A stretch of 64,000 bases of DNA from Chersky-267 sp963744115. Lineage in GTDB: Bacteria; Chloroflexota; Limnocylindria; Limnocylindrales; CSP1-4. The position numbers were made by a program, and so were the translations under genes. Under the pieces are notes generated by a model that was not told the origin of the DNA, did not search any database, and worked only from the letters and a program-made list of their open reading frames with translations. Shown here one piece after another: positions 55,093 to 62,967 of the stretch. The stretch covers positions 124,001-188,000 of the forward strand of contig CAVUSI010000003.1 of assembly GCA_963744115.1 (NCBI GenBank), given 5' to 3'. Within the stretch, counting starts at the first letter, position 1, and each line of letters opens with the position of its first letter.

Positions 55093-56346
55093 TCATGACG
55101 GCCGTTCCTCGCGGACCCAAACGCCGAGGCGGGTCGGAGCCATCGTTCGGCTGACCGTGGTCCGGAGGTCGGCGGTCACCGTGGCCATGTCCACCTCGTT
55201 GCGGAGGCGCTCGGCGAAGGCGACGGAGGTGCGCTCAGCATCGTATCCGGCGCGGTCGAAGCGCTGGTCGACGGCGCGCTGAACTCTACGTCGAAGCGGC
55301 TGGAAGAGGGCAAAGACGGCCAGCGTCGACGCGGCCACGGCGATGGTCTGGACCTGGGCCACGGCCGTGAGGGCGGTCTCGAGCACCAGGATGGAACCCG
55401 CGAACACGACCGCCAGGATCCCGGTGACCAGCGCATAGCCGACGGTCCGGCTGACGATCCGATCGATCTCGAGCAACCGGTAGCGCAGGACGGCGACGCC
55501 GACGGCGATCGGCACGGTCGGGTAGGCGATGATCGCGGGGACCCAGGCGAGTCCGCCGATGCCGCCGGCAGTGAGCGCGAGTGACGTCAGGCCCGCCAGG
55601 ATCGCTCCGACCACGAACGTCATCGCTGTGACCAGCCAGCGAAGCTGCAGGCGGAGGATCCCGGTCGACCGCCGGTAGCGGACGATGATCGACCCCACCC
55701 CCACCACCAGCATGCCGATGATCGGCAGGATCGCGGTGTCACTGGACGGCATGACCGACCAGAGGGGCAGGTCCGGCAGGACGGCGATCGGGTTCCGAAC
55801 CTGGATCGACTCGACGCCGCCATCCACAGAGAAGCCGATCGTCGGCGCGACCGCCGTCAGGACCACGAAGACGGCGCCGAACAGCAACAGGAGTCGACTC
55901 GGGACCCGCCAGCTCCCGTCGGGGAGATGCCCGCTTGGGAACACCAGGACGAGCGCGAAGTACGCCAGGAAGTCGGCGCTGCCCGCCCAGCTGGTCACCC
56001 AGATGGAGAGCATCCCCCAGAGGCTGACGGTCCCGGCCGCGAGCGTGGCGGCGGTGACGTCGGGCGTGGTGCTCGTCCCGACGAAATCGAAGGCGATGAC
56101 GATGAGCAGCCAGCCGATCGGATTCCGCGGCCGCCGGAACGCGAGGAGTGCACCGATGCTCGAGTACGAAACGTAGAACAGCAGGGTGATCGGGTCCGAG
56201 CCCGCGAGCGCGATGCCGAGCGAGAAGCCGACGGTCAGGATCGCAAGCAGGCCGAGCGTCGGGGCGAGCCCGACGCGGGGTCGGTCGGAGGCAGCGGAGA
56301 CATCCGCCGCGCCGTCTCCGACTCGGTCACCAAGGTCGGTGGTCAC
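55093..56346 (-). CDS. Membrane protein resembling the sensor part of a histidine kinase, without kinase domain
   Basis: 417 residues with about ten hydrophobic segments from residue 30 to 345, then a cytosolic tail: QPLRRRVQRAVDQRFDRAGYDAERTSVAFAERLRNEVD and a short GAF-like end. This linker is familiar from the N-terminal half of membrane histidine kinases of Actinobacteria and Chloroflexota, where a HisKA or HATPase domain follows; here the protein stops. It is third behind a cytosolic kinase and its regulator on the same strand (93-nt gap). The GTG at 56346 is chosen; the frame extends to 56409. Confidence 0.65.
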   Translation of the reverse strand: MTTDLGDRVGDGAADVSAASDRPRVGLAPTLGLLAILTVGFSLGIALAGSDPITLLFYVSYSSIGALLAFRRPRNPIGWLLIVIAFDFVGTSTTPDVTAATLAAGTVSLWGMLSIWVTSWAGSADFLAYFALVLVFPSGHLPDGSWRVPSRLLLLFGAVFVVLTAVAPTIGFSVDGGVESIQVRNPIAVLPDLPLWSVMPSSDTAILPIIGMLVVGVGSIIVRYRRSTGILRLQLRWLVTAMTFVVGAILAGLTSLALTAGGIGGLAWVPAIIAYPTVPIAVGVAVLRYRLLEIDRIVSRTVGYALVTGILAVVFAGSILVLETALTAVAQVQTIAVAASTLAVFALFQPLRRRVQRAVDQRFDRAGYDAERTSVAFAERLRNEVDMATVTADLRTTVSRTMAPTRLGVWVREERPS

Positions 56347-56439
56347 CGGTCGATCGTGCCAGGCGACCGTCCGGAGAACGTTACGTGGCCGCGCGGGCGC
56401 GCTCCGCAACGCGCCCGGGCGCCCCGCGAGCCGGGTCGA

Positions 56440-57144
56440 TCAGGCCTCGATCCGGTACCCCACGGACCGCACCGCGACGATCGCCGGTCCGCCGGCGCGA
56501 TGGACCTTCGCCCGGAGGCGTGCGATGTGCGGCTTGAGCCAGAGCAGGTCCGGATCGGCCTCCGCCGGCCAGCCGGCACGGACGAGGCGGTGGTGCGGGA
56601 CGACATCCCCGCCCGCCCGCACGAGGGCCTCGAGCAGCCGGTACTCGGTCGCGGTCAGGTTGAGCACGGCCGAGCCGATCCGCGCCTCGTGTCGCCCCGG
56701 ATCGATGGTCAGGGCGCCGGCCTCGAGCGGTCCGGCCCCGCCGCCCCCGGACCCGACGGAGGCCGCGTCGGCGCGGCGCATGATCGCCGAGATCCTGGCC
56801 AGGAGCTCGGCCTTGCCGAACGGCTTCGTCAGGTAGTCGTCGGCGCCGATCTCGAGCGCCTTCACCTTGGCGCCTTCGCCGCTCTCGCCGGATACGACGA
56901 GGATCGGCACGTTTCCGGCGGCGCGGATCTGCCCGGTCACGTTGAATCCGTCCGGCCCGGGCATGGCCAGGTCGAGCAGGACGAGGTCGGGGGCGTCGTC
57001 GCGGAAGCGCTTCACGGCGGTCAGGCCGTCGTACGCCGTGATGACCTGGTGGCCCTCGGTCCCGACCAGGGCGGTGATGGCACCGACCATCGCGGGATCG
57101 TCGTCCACGACCAGGATCCTGAGGGGACGGGTCATCGGCATCAT
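56440..57144 (-). CDS. OmpR-type response regulator
   Basis: 234 residues. Receiver: ILVVDDDPAMVGAI, Asp in PDLVLLDLAMPGPDG, ILVVSGES, Lys in YLTKPFGKAELLARI. After a Gly-rich linker comes a winged helix with LTATEYRLLEALVRAGGDVV, LLWLKPHIARLRAKVH and VRSVGYRIE. AAGGAG lies 5 nt before the first ATG. It is 14 nt downstream of its kinase gene, so the pair is cotranscribed. It is paralogous to the regulator beside amtB, including the unusual LWLKPHxARLR recognition-helix region. Confidence 0.87.
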   Translation of the reverse strand: MMPMTRPLRILVVDDDPAMVGAITALVGTEGHQVITAYDGLTAVKRFRDDAPDLVLLDLAMPGPDGFNVTGQIRAAGNVPILVVSGESGEGAKVKALEIGADDYLTKPFGKAELLARISAIMRRADAASVGSGGGGAGPLEAGALTIDPGRHEARIGSAVLNLTATEYRLLEALVRAGGDVVPHHRLVRAGWPAEADPDLLWLKPHIARLRAKVHRAGGPAIVAVRSVGYRIEA

Positions 57145-57158
57145 CAGGACTCCTTCGA

Positions 57159-58460
57159 TCAGACCGCGACGGCGGCCGGCAGGGCGATGACGAAGCGCGC
57201 CCCGGCCGGTTCGGCCGGTTCGCACCACAGATGGGCAGCCATCGACTCGGTCAGGCGCTTGGCCGCGAACAGCCCGATCCCGGAGCCGCGCGCCGTGTGG
57301 GTATCGCGCCGGGCGTATGGCTCGAAGATCCGCTCGCGCCACTCCTGTGGGATCCCCGGTCCCTCGTCGGAGACGGCGACCCGGACGTGGCCCTCGACGA
57401 GCGTGGTCCCGACGCTGATCGTCGTCCCGGGCGGGGCGTACTTCACGGCGTTCTCGATGAGGTGCTCGATGACCTGGCGGAGCCGCGGCGGATCGGCGAG
57501 GGCGAACCGTCGGACACCGGCGTCGACGACCACTCGATGGTTGCGCAGGAGCGGGCGCAGGCCCGCCACGACCTCGTCGAGCAGAGCCGCGACATCGACC
57601 GGGATGACGTCCGACGGCCGGTCCTCGAGTGGCCGGACCGACGCCAGGATCGAGTCGACCAGCCGGTCGAGGCGCTCGATCTGGTCGATCGCCCGGTTGT
57701 GCCACTCATCACGGGTCCGCCGCCGGATGAGATCGCGACTCTCGCGACCGACCAGCGGCGGCTCCTCCGACAGGAGGTCGGTATAGGCCCGGACGACCGC
57801 CAGCGGCGTCCGCAGCTCGTGGGTGACCATCGCGATGAGCTCGGTCCGGGCCTCGTCGATCGCCTGGAGCGCCTCGACCTGCGCCTCGGCCTCGAGCTGC
57901 GTGCGTCCCTTCTCGACGATCCCCGCGAGCAGGTCCGCGATCGCCGACAGTTGGGCGACATCCGAGTCGCTGAACTCGCGGGTCTCCTCGGTCTGGATAT
58001 TGAGCACGCCGACCACGCCCTCGCGCCAGGACAGCGGGACCGACAGCATCGAGGCGATGAACCGCCGCTGGTCGATCCCGCGAACCCACAGGAACCGTGG
58101 ATCGTGGCGGACGTCGGCGATCCGCATCGGCTCTCGCGTGGCGGCGACGCGTCCGGTGACGCCTTCGCCGAACGGTACCTGGGCGCGACCGATCTGGTAG
58201 CGGTCCAGACCGTTCGTTGCGGCCAGCGTGAGGTGGGCACCATCCCGATCGAGGAGGTAGAGCGACGAGACGTCGGCCTGGAGCGCGTCCCGCGTCTCGT
58301 CGACGATGGTCTCGAGGAGCTCGTCCCACGTCCGAGCGGTCGTGGCGAGCTTGGCGACGCGATGGAGGAAGCGCAGCTGTTCGAGCTGGCGCTCGGCCGC
58401 CGGCCGCTCACCGGACGGCCCGTCGTCGGTCCGTGCCGTACGTGCCATGGTCGTCACCAT
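57159..58460 (-). CDS. GAF-domain sensor histidine kinase
   Basis: 433 residues, soluble. GAF domain (TTARTWDELLETIVDETRD, TLAATNGLDRYQIGRAQ, VGVLNIQTEETREFSDSD), HisKA with the His in MVTHELRTPLAVVRAYTDLL, and HATPase (IEHLIENAVKYAPPG, VSDEGPGIPQEWRERIFEPY, GSGIGLFAAKRL). It is a clear paralogue of the kinase at 44307-45611. Starts ATG 58460, GTG 58457 and ATG 58448 are in frame; TAGGCT on the minus strand ends 6 nt before GTG 58457, suggesting a leaderless start there. It leads the kinase-regulator-membrane protein operon. Confidence 0.87.
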   Translation of the reverse strand: MVTTMARTARTDDGPSGERPAAERQLEQLRFLHRVAKLATTARTWDELLETIVDETRDALQADVSSLYLLDRDGAHLTLAATNGLDRYQIGRAQVPFGEGVTGRVAATREPMRIADVRHDPRFLWVRGIDQRRFIASMLSVPLSWREGVVGVLNIQTEETREFSDSDVAQLSAIADLLAGIVEKGRTQLEAEAQVEALQAIDEARTELIAMVTHELRTPLAVVRAYTDLLSEEPPLVGRESRDLIRRRTRDEWHNRAIDQIERLDRLVDSILASVRPLEDRPSDVIPVDVAALLDEVVAGLRPLLRNHRVVVDAGVRRFALADPPRLRQVIEHLIENAVKYAPPGTTISVGTTLVEGHVRVAVSDEGPGIPQEWRERIFEPYARRDTHTARGSGIGLFAAKRLTESMAAHLWCEPAEPAGARFVIALPAAVAV

Positions 58461-58552
58461 ACAAGCCTACGGACGAACGTGTCGAAAGAAGGTTGCGGTC
58501 AGGTTGCGACCGAAATCCTTGACGGTGGCGTGCACCCGGCGCCACGCAGCAG

Positions 58553-58586
58553 GAGACCCGGACGGAGGAGGGTCGGTCCGGGTCTC
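58553..58586 (-). terminator. Terminator of the small membrane peptide gene
   Basis: A perfect 11-bp inverted repeat (58553-58563 and 58576-58586) with a 12-nt loop lies about 87 nt downstream of the 32-codon minus-strand gene and upstream of the kinase gene. Confidence 0.55.
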
Positions 58587-58672
58587 ATGCTTATGGGGTT
58601 CCCGCCGAGGGACCGGAGCAGCTCCGGACCGTCCGCGGTGGATCTAGTGCCGGCGACGTCCGCCGGTGCCGG

Positions 58673-58771
58673 TTACTGGAACCAGCGGCGGCCGGCCTCC
58701 AGGACGAGCGCGAGGGACATGAACGGCGCCAGCGCGACGCTCAGCCGCCACATCCGCGTTCGAAGCTTCAT
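58673..58771 (-). CDS. Small single-span peptide gene (32 residues)
   Basis: ATG 58771 to TAA 58673 encodes a 32-residue peptide: basic MKLRTRMWRLS, a hydrophobic core VALAPFMSLALVLEAG and a basic/aromatic end RRWFQ. AGGAG lies 8-9 nt before the ATG, TAGCCT about 70 nt upstream could be a -10, and a terminator hairpin follows. Together these support a real small gene. The peptide would sit in the membrane by one helix. It lies upstream of the kinase operon on the same strand. Function unknown. Confidence 0.5.
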   Translation of the reverse strand: MKLRTRMWRLSVALAPFMSLALVLEAGRRWFQ

Positions 58772-59039
58772 GGAGGATCTCCTGGTCCGGCCGTCGGGTG
58801 CATCCGACCGCGCGCCGGGCGACTCGATCGGACCCTGAGGCTACCCGCCATCCGGGCCATCGGTGAACCCTGACGAAGGTCCTGGGTGGTGCGTCGAGTC
58901 ATGGCCCAGAAGTACTATCCTCGCACTCCGCCGGGCGCGGGGTCCCGGCACGAACCGGGACCGAGCGGTAGACTCTCCCGCGGCACGTCGCCCCAATCCC
59001 GGTCCTAGCCGACCGAACCCATCGAGGTCCCATCCGACC

Positions 59040-59606
59040 ATGCAGCCGGTTCGCTTCCTGTCCGCGCTGGCCCTTGCCGCGCTCGTGATCGTCGGCCTCG
59101 CCGCGTGCTCGTCGGGCCAGGCGCCGGGCTGGACCTACGCCCCGCCGCCGTCGCCGTCAGCCGCCGCGTCGACCGCCCCGAGCGCCGGCGCGTCAGCGGT
59201 CGCCTCCGCAGCCCCGAGCGGAGCCGGCTCGGCCGCTCCATCGTCGGCTGCTCCCTCTGCGGCCCCGGCCTCGACCGAGCCGAGTGCCGTGCCGTCCGCG
59301 GCCGCGTCGGGTGGGACCGGCGGGACGACCGTGATCCCTGAGGGCGCCCAGAACATCCAGTTCACGAACCTTGCCCTGGCTGCGCCCGCCGGCCAGCCCT
59401 TCCAGATCGCTTTCGACAACCAGGATGCGTCGATCCCCCACAACATCCAGATCATGGATGGCAACGGCGCGACGGTCTTCGACGGCGAGATCGTCACCGG
59501 CGTGGCGCAGACGACCTACAACGTCAACGCCCTCTCAGCCGGGACGTACAAGTTCATCTGCAAGATCCACCCGAACGTCATGATCGGCGCGCTCACCGTC
59601 CAGTAG
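59040..59606 (+). CDS. Cupredoxin-domain lipoprotein
   Basis: 188 residues. The lipoprotein signal ends at LAAC (Cys23), followed by about 70 residues of Ala/Ser/Pro linker and a plastocyanin-like domain of about 90 residues. Type 1 copper ligands are visible: His in SIPHNIQI, then Cys, His and Met in FICKIHPNVM. It probably carries electrons at the outer face of the membrane. TAGACT (58969-58974) is a plausible -10 with a leader of about 60 nt, and GAGG lies 13 nt before the ATG. Partner unknown; no oxidase or nitrite reductase is adjacent. Confidence 0.85.
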   Translation: MQPVRFLSALALAALVIVGLAACSSGQAPGWTYAPPPSPSAAASTAPSAGASAVASAAPSGAGSAAPSSAAPSAAPASTEPSAVPSAAASGGTGGTTVIPEGAQNIQFTNLALAAPAGQPFQIAFDNQDASIPHNIQIMDGNGATVFDGEIVTGVAQTTYNVNALSAGTYKFICKIHPNVMIGALTVQ

Positions 59607-59648
59607 CCCGATGGCCGTTCTGCCGTCCGAGTGTCGAGCCCGACCGCG

Positions 59649-60410
59649 ATGACCGACGCCGTCTGTTATCGGGACGCCTATGCGCGCTCGATCGAGGCCG
59701 TCGTCCGGGCGGTCGCCGACGGCGCCGACGGTCCCCTGGTCGTCCTCGATCGGACGGTCTTCTATCCAGGAGGCGGCGGCCAGCCCGCCGACCGTGGGGT
59801 CCTCGTCCGGGCGGTCGACGGGCGCCGTTGGGTCGTCCGCGCAGCGCGTAAGAGCGGCGCCGACATCGTCCACGAGCTCGAGCCCGTGACGGCCGAGGCG
59901 GCGACGGCGGACGGACCGCCGGCGGTCGGGGACCGGCTGGCGGTCGACCTCGACTGGACCCGCCGCCACGCCCTGATGCGAACGCACACGGCGCTGCACG
60001 CTCTGTGTGGCGTCGTCTGGCGGGATTACGGCGCGCTCGTCACCGGCGGGAACATGGAGCCGGGATCCGGCCGGATGGATTTCGAGTTCGAGCGGATGAG
60101 CGGCGACCTGGTCGCCGAGATCGAGTCCAAGGTCAATGTCGAGCTGACGGTAGGCCGCGATGTGCGGGTCGCCGTCCTCCCGCGCGACGAGGCGTTCGCG
60201 ATCCCGGACCTCATCCGGACCAAGGTCAACCTGCTCCCGCCCGGCATCGAGGAGATCCGGACGATCGAGATCGTCGGGCTGGACCTCCAGGCGGACGGCG
60301 GCACGCACGTCGCCAACACCCGCGAGGTCGGCGGCATCCGCGTGACCGGCTACGAGTCCAAGGGCCGGATCAACAAGCGGATCAGGATCGAGCTGGCCGA
60401 CCCCGCCTGA
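59649..60410 (+). CDS. Alanyl-tRNA editing protein AlaX (medium form)
   Basis: 253 residues. A glycine-rich start (DRTVFYPGGGGQPAD) and a C-terminal editing domain homologous to that of AlaRS: zinc ligands HTALH (113-117) and the late block QADGGTHVANTREVGGI, where Asp stands at the position usually shown as Cys in CxxxH. The protein hydrolyses Ser- or Gly-tRNA-Ala in trans. The ATG at 59649 is used; GTG 59631 is also in frame, and neither has a good Shine-Dalgarno. It converges with the oxidoreductase gene 5 bp away. Confidence 0.85.
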   Translation: MTDAVCYRDAYARSIEAVVRAVADGADGPLVVLDRTVFYPGGGGQPADRGVLVRAVDGRRWVVRAARKSGADIVHELEPVTAEAATADGPPAVGDRLAVDLDWTRRHALMRTHTALHALCGVVWRDYGALVTGGNMEPGSGRMDFEFERMSGDLVAEIESKVNVELTVGRDVRVAVLPRDEAFAIPDLIRTKVNLLPPGIEEIRTIEIVGLDLQADGGTHVANTREVGGIRVTGYESKGRINKRIRIELADPA

Positions 60411-60415
60411 CCCGC

Positions 60416-61405
60416 TCAGGCCTCGAGGAGCACCTTCCCGATCACCGATCGCGACTCGAGCAGCTCGTGTGCGCGGGCGGCCTCGCGCAGTGGGAATGTC
60501 CCGGCGATGGCGGGTCGGAGGGTCCCATCGAGCACGGCCTCGAAGACCGCCGCAGCGCGCCCGCCGAGGGCCTCGGGCGTGGCGTTGTGATCGCTCAGCG
60601 TCGGCCAGGTCAGGGTGAGCGACCCGGGCAGGCCTTCGCCGGTCAGCCCGGACAGCCGGGCGATGTCGATGGGGGGTACCGGTCCGCTCGACTGCCCGAA
60701 TTCGACGATCAGGCCCATCGGCCGAACGGCTCGCAGGCTGGTCTCGAAGGTCGCTCGCCCGACGCTGTCGAAGACGACGTCGACGCCACCCGGGACGACG
60801 TCGCGCACGGCGTCCTCCACGTCCGGTCGCCGCGAGTCCAGGACGTGCTCGACGCCGAGGGACCGCAGATACGCGGCCTTTGGGCCGGGCGAGGCACTGG
60901 CGATCACCGTCACCCCCTGCGACAGGAGGAATTGGACGAGCAGGGACCCGGTCCCGCCGGCCGCAGCATGGACGAGTGCCGTCTCGCCGGGCCGGCCGAG
61001 GTGGACGTCATGGGTCACGAGCTGCGCCGTCATCCCCTGGAGAAGGACGGCGGCGGCATCGCGGGTGGGAAGTCCCGGCGGGACAGCGACCAGGACCGGT
61101 CGCGGCACGGCGGCGAACTCGGCGTAGACGCCGGCCATCGGGCCCCCATAGGCCACCCGATCGCCGGGCGCCAGGTCGGCCACGCCCGCGCCCGGCTCGA
61201 CGACGATGCCGGCGGCCTCGATGCCCGGGATGAGCGGCAGGGTCACCGGGTAAGGCGTTCCGACGCGGTGCTGGGTGTCGACGAAGTTCACGCCGATCCA
61301 CTCGTGGCGGACGAGGACCTCATGGGGACCTGGCGTCGGCTGGGCGATATCGACGGGCCGAAGCACCTCTGGACCGCCGTGGACGTCGATGCGGATCGCG
61401 AGCAA
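60416..61405 (-). CDS. Zinc-less alcohol dehydrogenase / NADPH:quinone oxidoreductase family
   Basis: 329 residues of the medium-chain dehydrogenase superfamily, QOR branch: IRIDVHGGPEVLRPVD at the start, EWIGVNFVDTQHRVGTPYP, IPGIEAAGIVVEPGAGV, the coenzyme motif VHAAAGGTGSLLVQF, and GGVDVVFDSVGRATFE. No structural-zinc cysteines are present. It would reduce quinones or enones with NADPH. The TTG start is supported by GGAGG 6 nt upstream and a TATCAT -10 further up; no ATG is available near the N-terminal strand. Confidence 0.85.
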   Translation of the reverse strand: MLAIRIDVHGGPEVLRPVDIAQPTPGPHEVLVRHEWIGVNFVDTQHRVGTPYPVTLPLIPGIEAAGIVVEPGAGVADLAPGDRVAYGGPMAGVYAEFAAVPRPVLVAVPPGLPTRDAAAVLLQGMTAQLVTHDVHLGRPGETALVHAAAGGTGSLLVQFLLSQGVTVIASASPGPKAAYLRSLGVEHVLDSRRPDVEDAVRDVVPGGVDVVFDSVGRATFETSLRAVRPMGLIVEFGQSSGPVPPIDIARLSGLTGEGLPGSLTLTWPTLSDHNATPEALGGRAAAVFEAVLDGTLRPAIAGTFPLREAARAHELLESRSVIGKVLLEA

Positions 61406-61445
61406 CGCCTGCCTCCGTCGAGGGTCGATCCGGGTCAGCGATCCG

Positions 61446-61451
61446 ATGATA
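61446..61451 (-). promoter_or_regulatory. -10 element of the quinone oxidoreductase gene (TATCAT)
   Basis: Minus-strand TATCAT lies 40 nt before the TTG start; with the GGAGG ribosome site this gives a normal leadered transcript. No clear -35. Confidence 0.4.
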
Positions 61452-61494
61452 TCGGCAGCGCTTGGTCCGTCCCTGCCGGCGGGCCGCGATCGCC

Positions 61495-61523
61495 TTGAAT
61501 CTGGCCGCGACGTTCGGTATCGT
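61495..61523 (+). promoter_or_regulatory. Promoter of the S41-like lipoprotein gene
   Basis: TTGAAT (61495-61500), a 17-bp spacer and TATCGT (61518-61523) form a standard promoter about 80 nt before the ATG at 61607, which has its own GGAGGAAGG ribosome site. Confidence 0.6.
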
Positions 61524-61606
61524 CCGATCCTCATCGAGCATGCCGGCCCGCCCGAGCGGTCAGTCGGGCCGCGAGACAGGATGGTCTGCCTGGGATCGGA
61601 GGAAGG

Positions 61607-62893
61607 ATGCGCCGCGTGACGCTCGTCCTGGCAGCGACGGTGGTCGCCGTCCTTGGGAACGCCTGCGGTGGATCGGCCGGGTCGTCCTCGCCGGGGACGA
61701 CCGGGGCCGCTCCGTTGCCGAGCACGGCCGCGAGCCGCGACCCGGTGGCCGATGACCTGGCGTTGCTCGACACCCAGGTCCGAGCGCTGCATCCCGACCC
61801 GTTCGCCAACAACCCTGAGTCGGCTTGGGTGGCGAAGCTCGACCAACTCCGCAAGACCCTCCCGACGGCCACGCCGGACCAGCGCGTCGTCCAGCTCGCC
61901 AGCCTCGTCGGGCTGCTCGATACGCACTCGGCGCTGCTCGGCCCGTACGACACCTACCTTCACGCCTACGACGTCGTGCTGTACCCGTTCTCGGACGGCT
62001 GGTTCGTCGTCCGCGCCAAGGACAAGTCGCTCGTCGGCGATCGCGTCGTCTCGATCGGTGGCCATCCCATCGCGGAGGTCGAGGCGGCGCTGCGCCCGCT
62101 CGTCCCTGCCGACAACGAGAGCGGCGAGCTCGACGGCCTGCAGGTGATCTCGACGGTCGAGTACCTCCACGGCCTGGGGATCGTCGACGACCCGGCGAAG
62201 CCGGCATTCGTCTTCGCCCGGCCGGACGGGACCGAGGTCACGGTGGACGTCACCCGGTCGGACCTCACCACCTGGGCACTCGGCCTGGACATCGTCGGCG
62301 GGCTGCTGGGCGACGCGCCCGAAGCGGTCGCCCGGCGCAAGGAACCGGTCTGGACCCGGCTCGACAAGCCGACGAAGACGTTCGTGATCTCGTACAACGA
62401 CTACACGGAGAACGACCTCCCGCCGGCCCTCGCGGCCATGAAGACCGCCCTCGACGACGGTTCGGCGACGCGTGTGCTCCTCGACATGCGCTACATCCGC
62501 GGCGGGAACGGCGGCCTGGCGACGCCGCTCATCGACGCGCTCAAGAACGACCCGCGGGTCGACCGTCCCGGCGGTCTGATCGTCATGATCGGCCGCGAGA
62601 ACGTCTCGGCGGGGACGGTCGTGGCACGCACCCTCGACACCGAGACCCAGGCCATCCTGGTGGGCGAGATGACCCCGGCACGAGCCGACGGCTTCCTATG
62701 CGAGTGCAACGACATCGCCCTCCCGAACATCGGCCTGACGGTCGAGATCCCGACCTACCAGTTCCGCGTCGGGGACAAGCGACTGTCCGTCGAACCCGAC
62801 GTGCCGGTCGCGCTGAGCGCCGCCGACTTCTTCGCGGGCAAGGATCCCGCGCTGAAGGTCGCCCTCGCCCTCAAGGATCCTCCGACGCCCTAA
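61607..62893 (+). CDS. S41-like (C-terminal processing) peptidase-family lipoprotein
   Basis: 428 residues. A lipoprotein signal ends at NAC, followed by a short Ser/Thr/Pro linker. A PDZ-like piece (LVGDRVVSIGGHPIAEVEA) lies near 140-160, and the S41-type core has LLDMRYIRGGNGGL, IVMIGRENVSAGTVVA with Ser334 at the nucleophile position, and the final SVEPDVPV motif. The spacing suits a serine peptidase, but the expected Lys is not obvious, so catalysis is uncertain. GGAGGAAGG directly precedes the ATG. It is extracytoplasmic and membrane-tethered. Confidence 0.72.
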   Translation: MRRVTLVLAATVVAVLGNACGGSAGSSSPGTTGAAPLPSTAASRDPVADDLALLDTQVRALHPDPFANNPESAWVAKLDQLRKTLPTATPDQRVVQLASLVGLLDTHSALLGPYDTYLHAYDVVLYPFSDGWFVVRAKDKSLVGDRVVSIGGHPIAEVEAALRPLVPADNESGELDGLQVISTVEYLHGLGIVDDPAKPAFVFARPDGTEVTVDVTRSDLTTWALGLDIVGGLLGDAPEAVARRKEPVWTRLDKPTKTFVISYNDYTENDLPPALAAMKTALDDGSATRVLLDMRYIRGGNGGLATPLIDALKNDPRVDRPGGLIVMIGRENVSAGTVVARTLDTETQAILVGEMTPARADGFLCECNDIALPNIGLTVEIPTYQFRVGDKRLSVEPDVPVALSAADFFAGKDPALKVALALKDPPTP

Positions 62894-62967
62894 GCCGGTC
62901 GGCAAAGCGATCGCTCACGCCCGTCCCGAATGTGCCGAGCCGACCCCGGTCCCTGTGGCTCCGAGCG

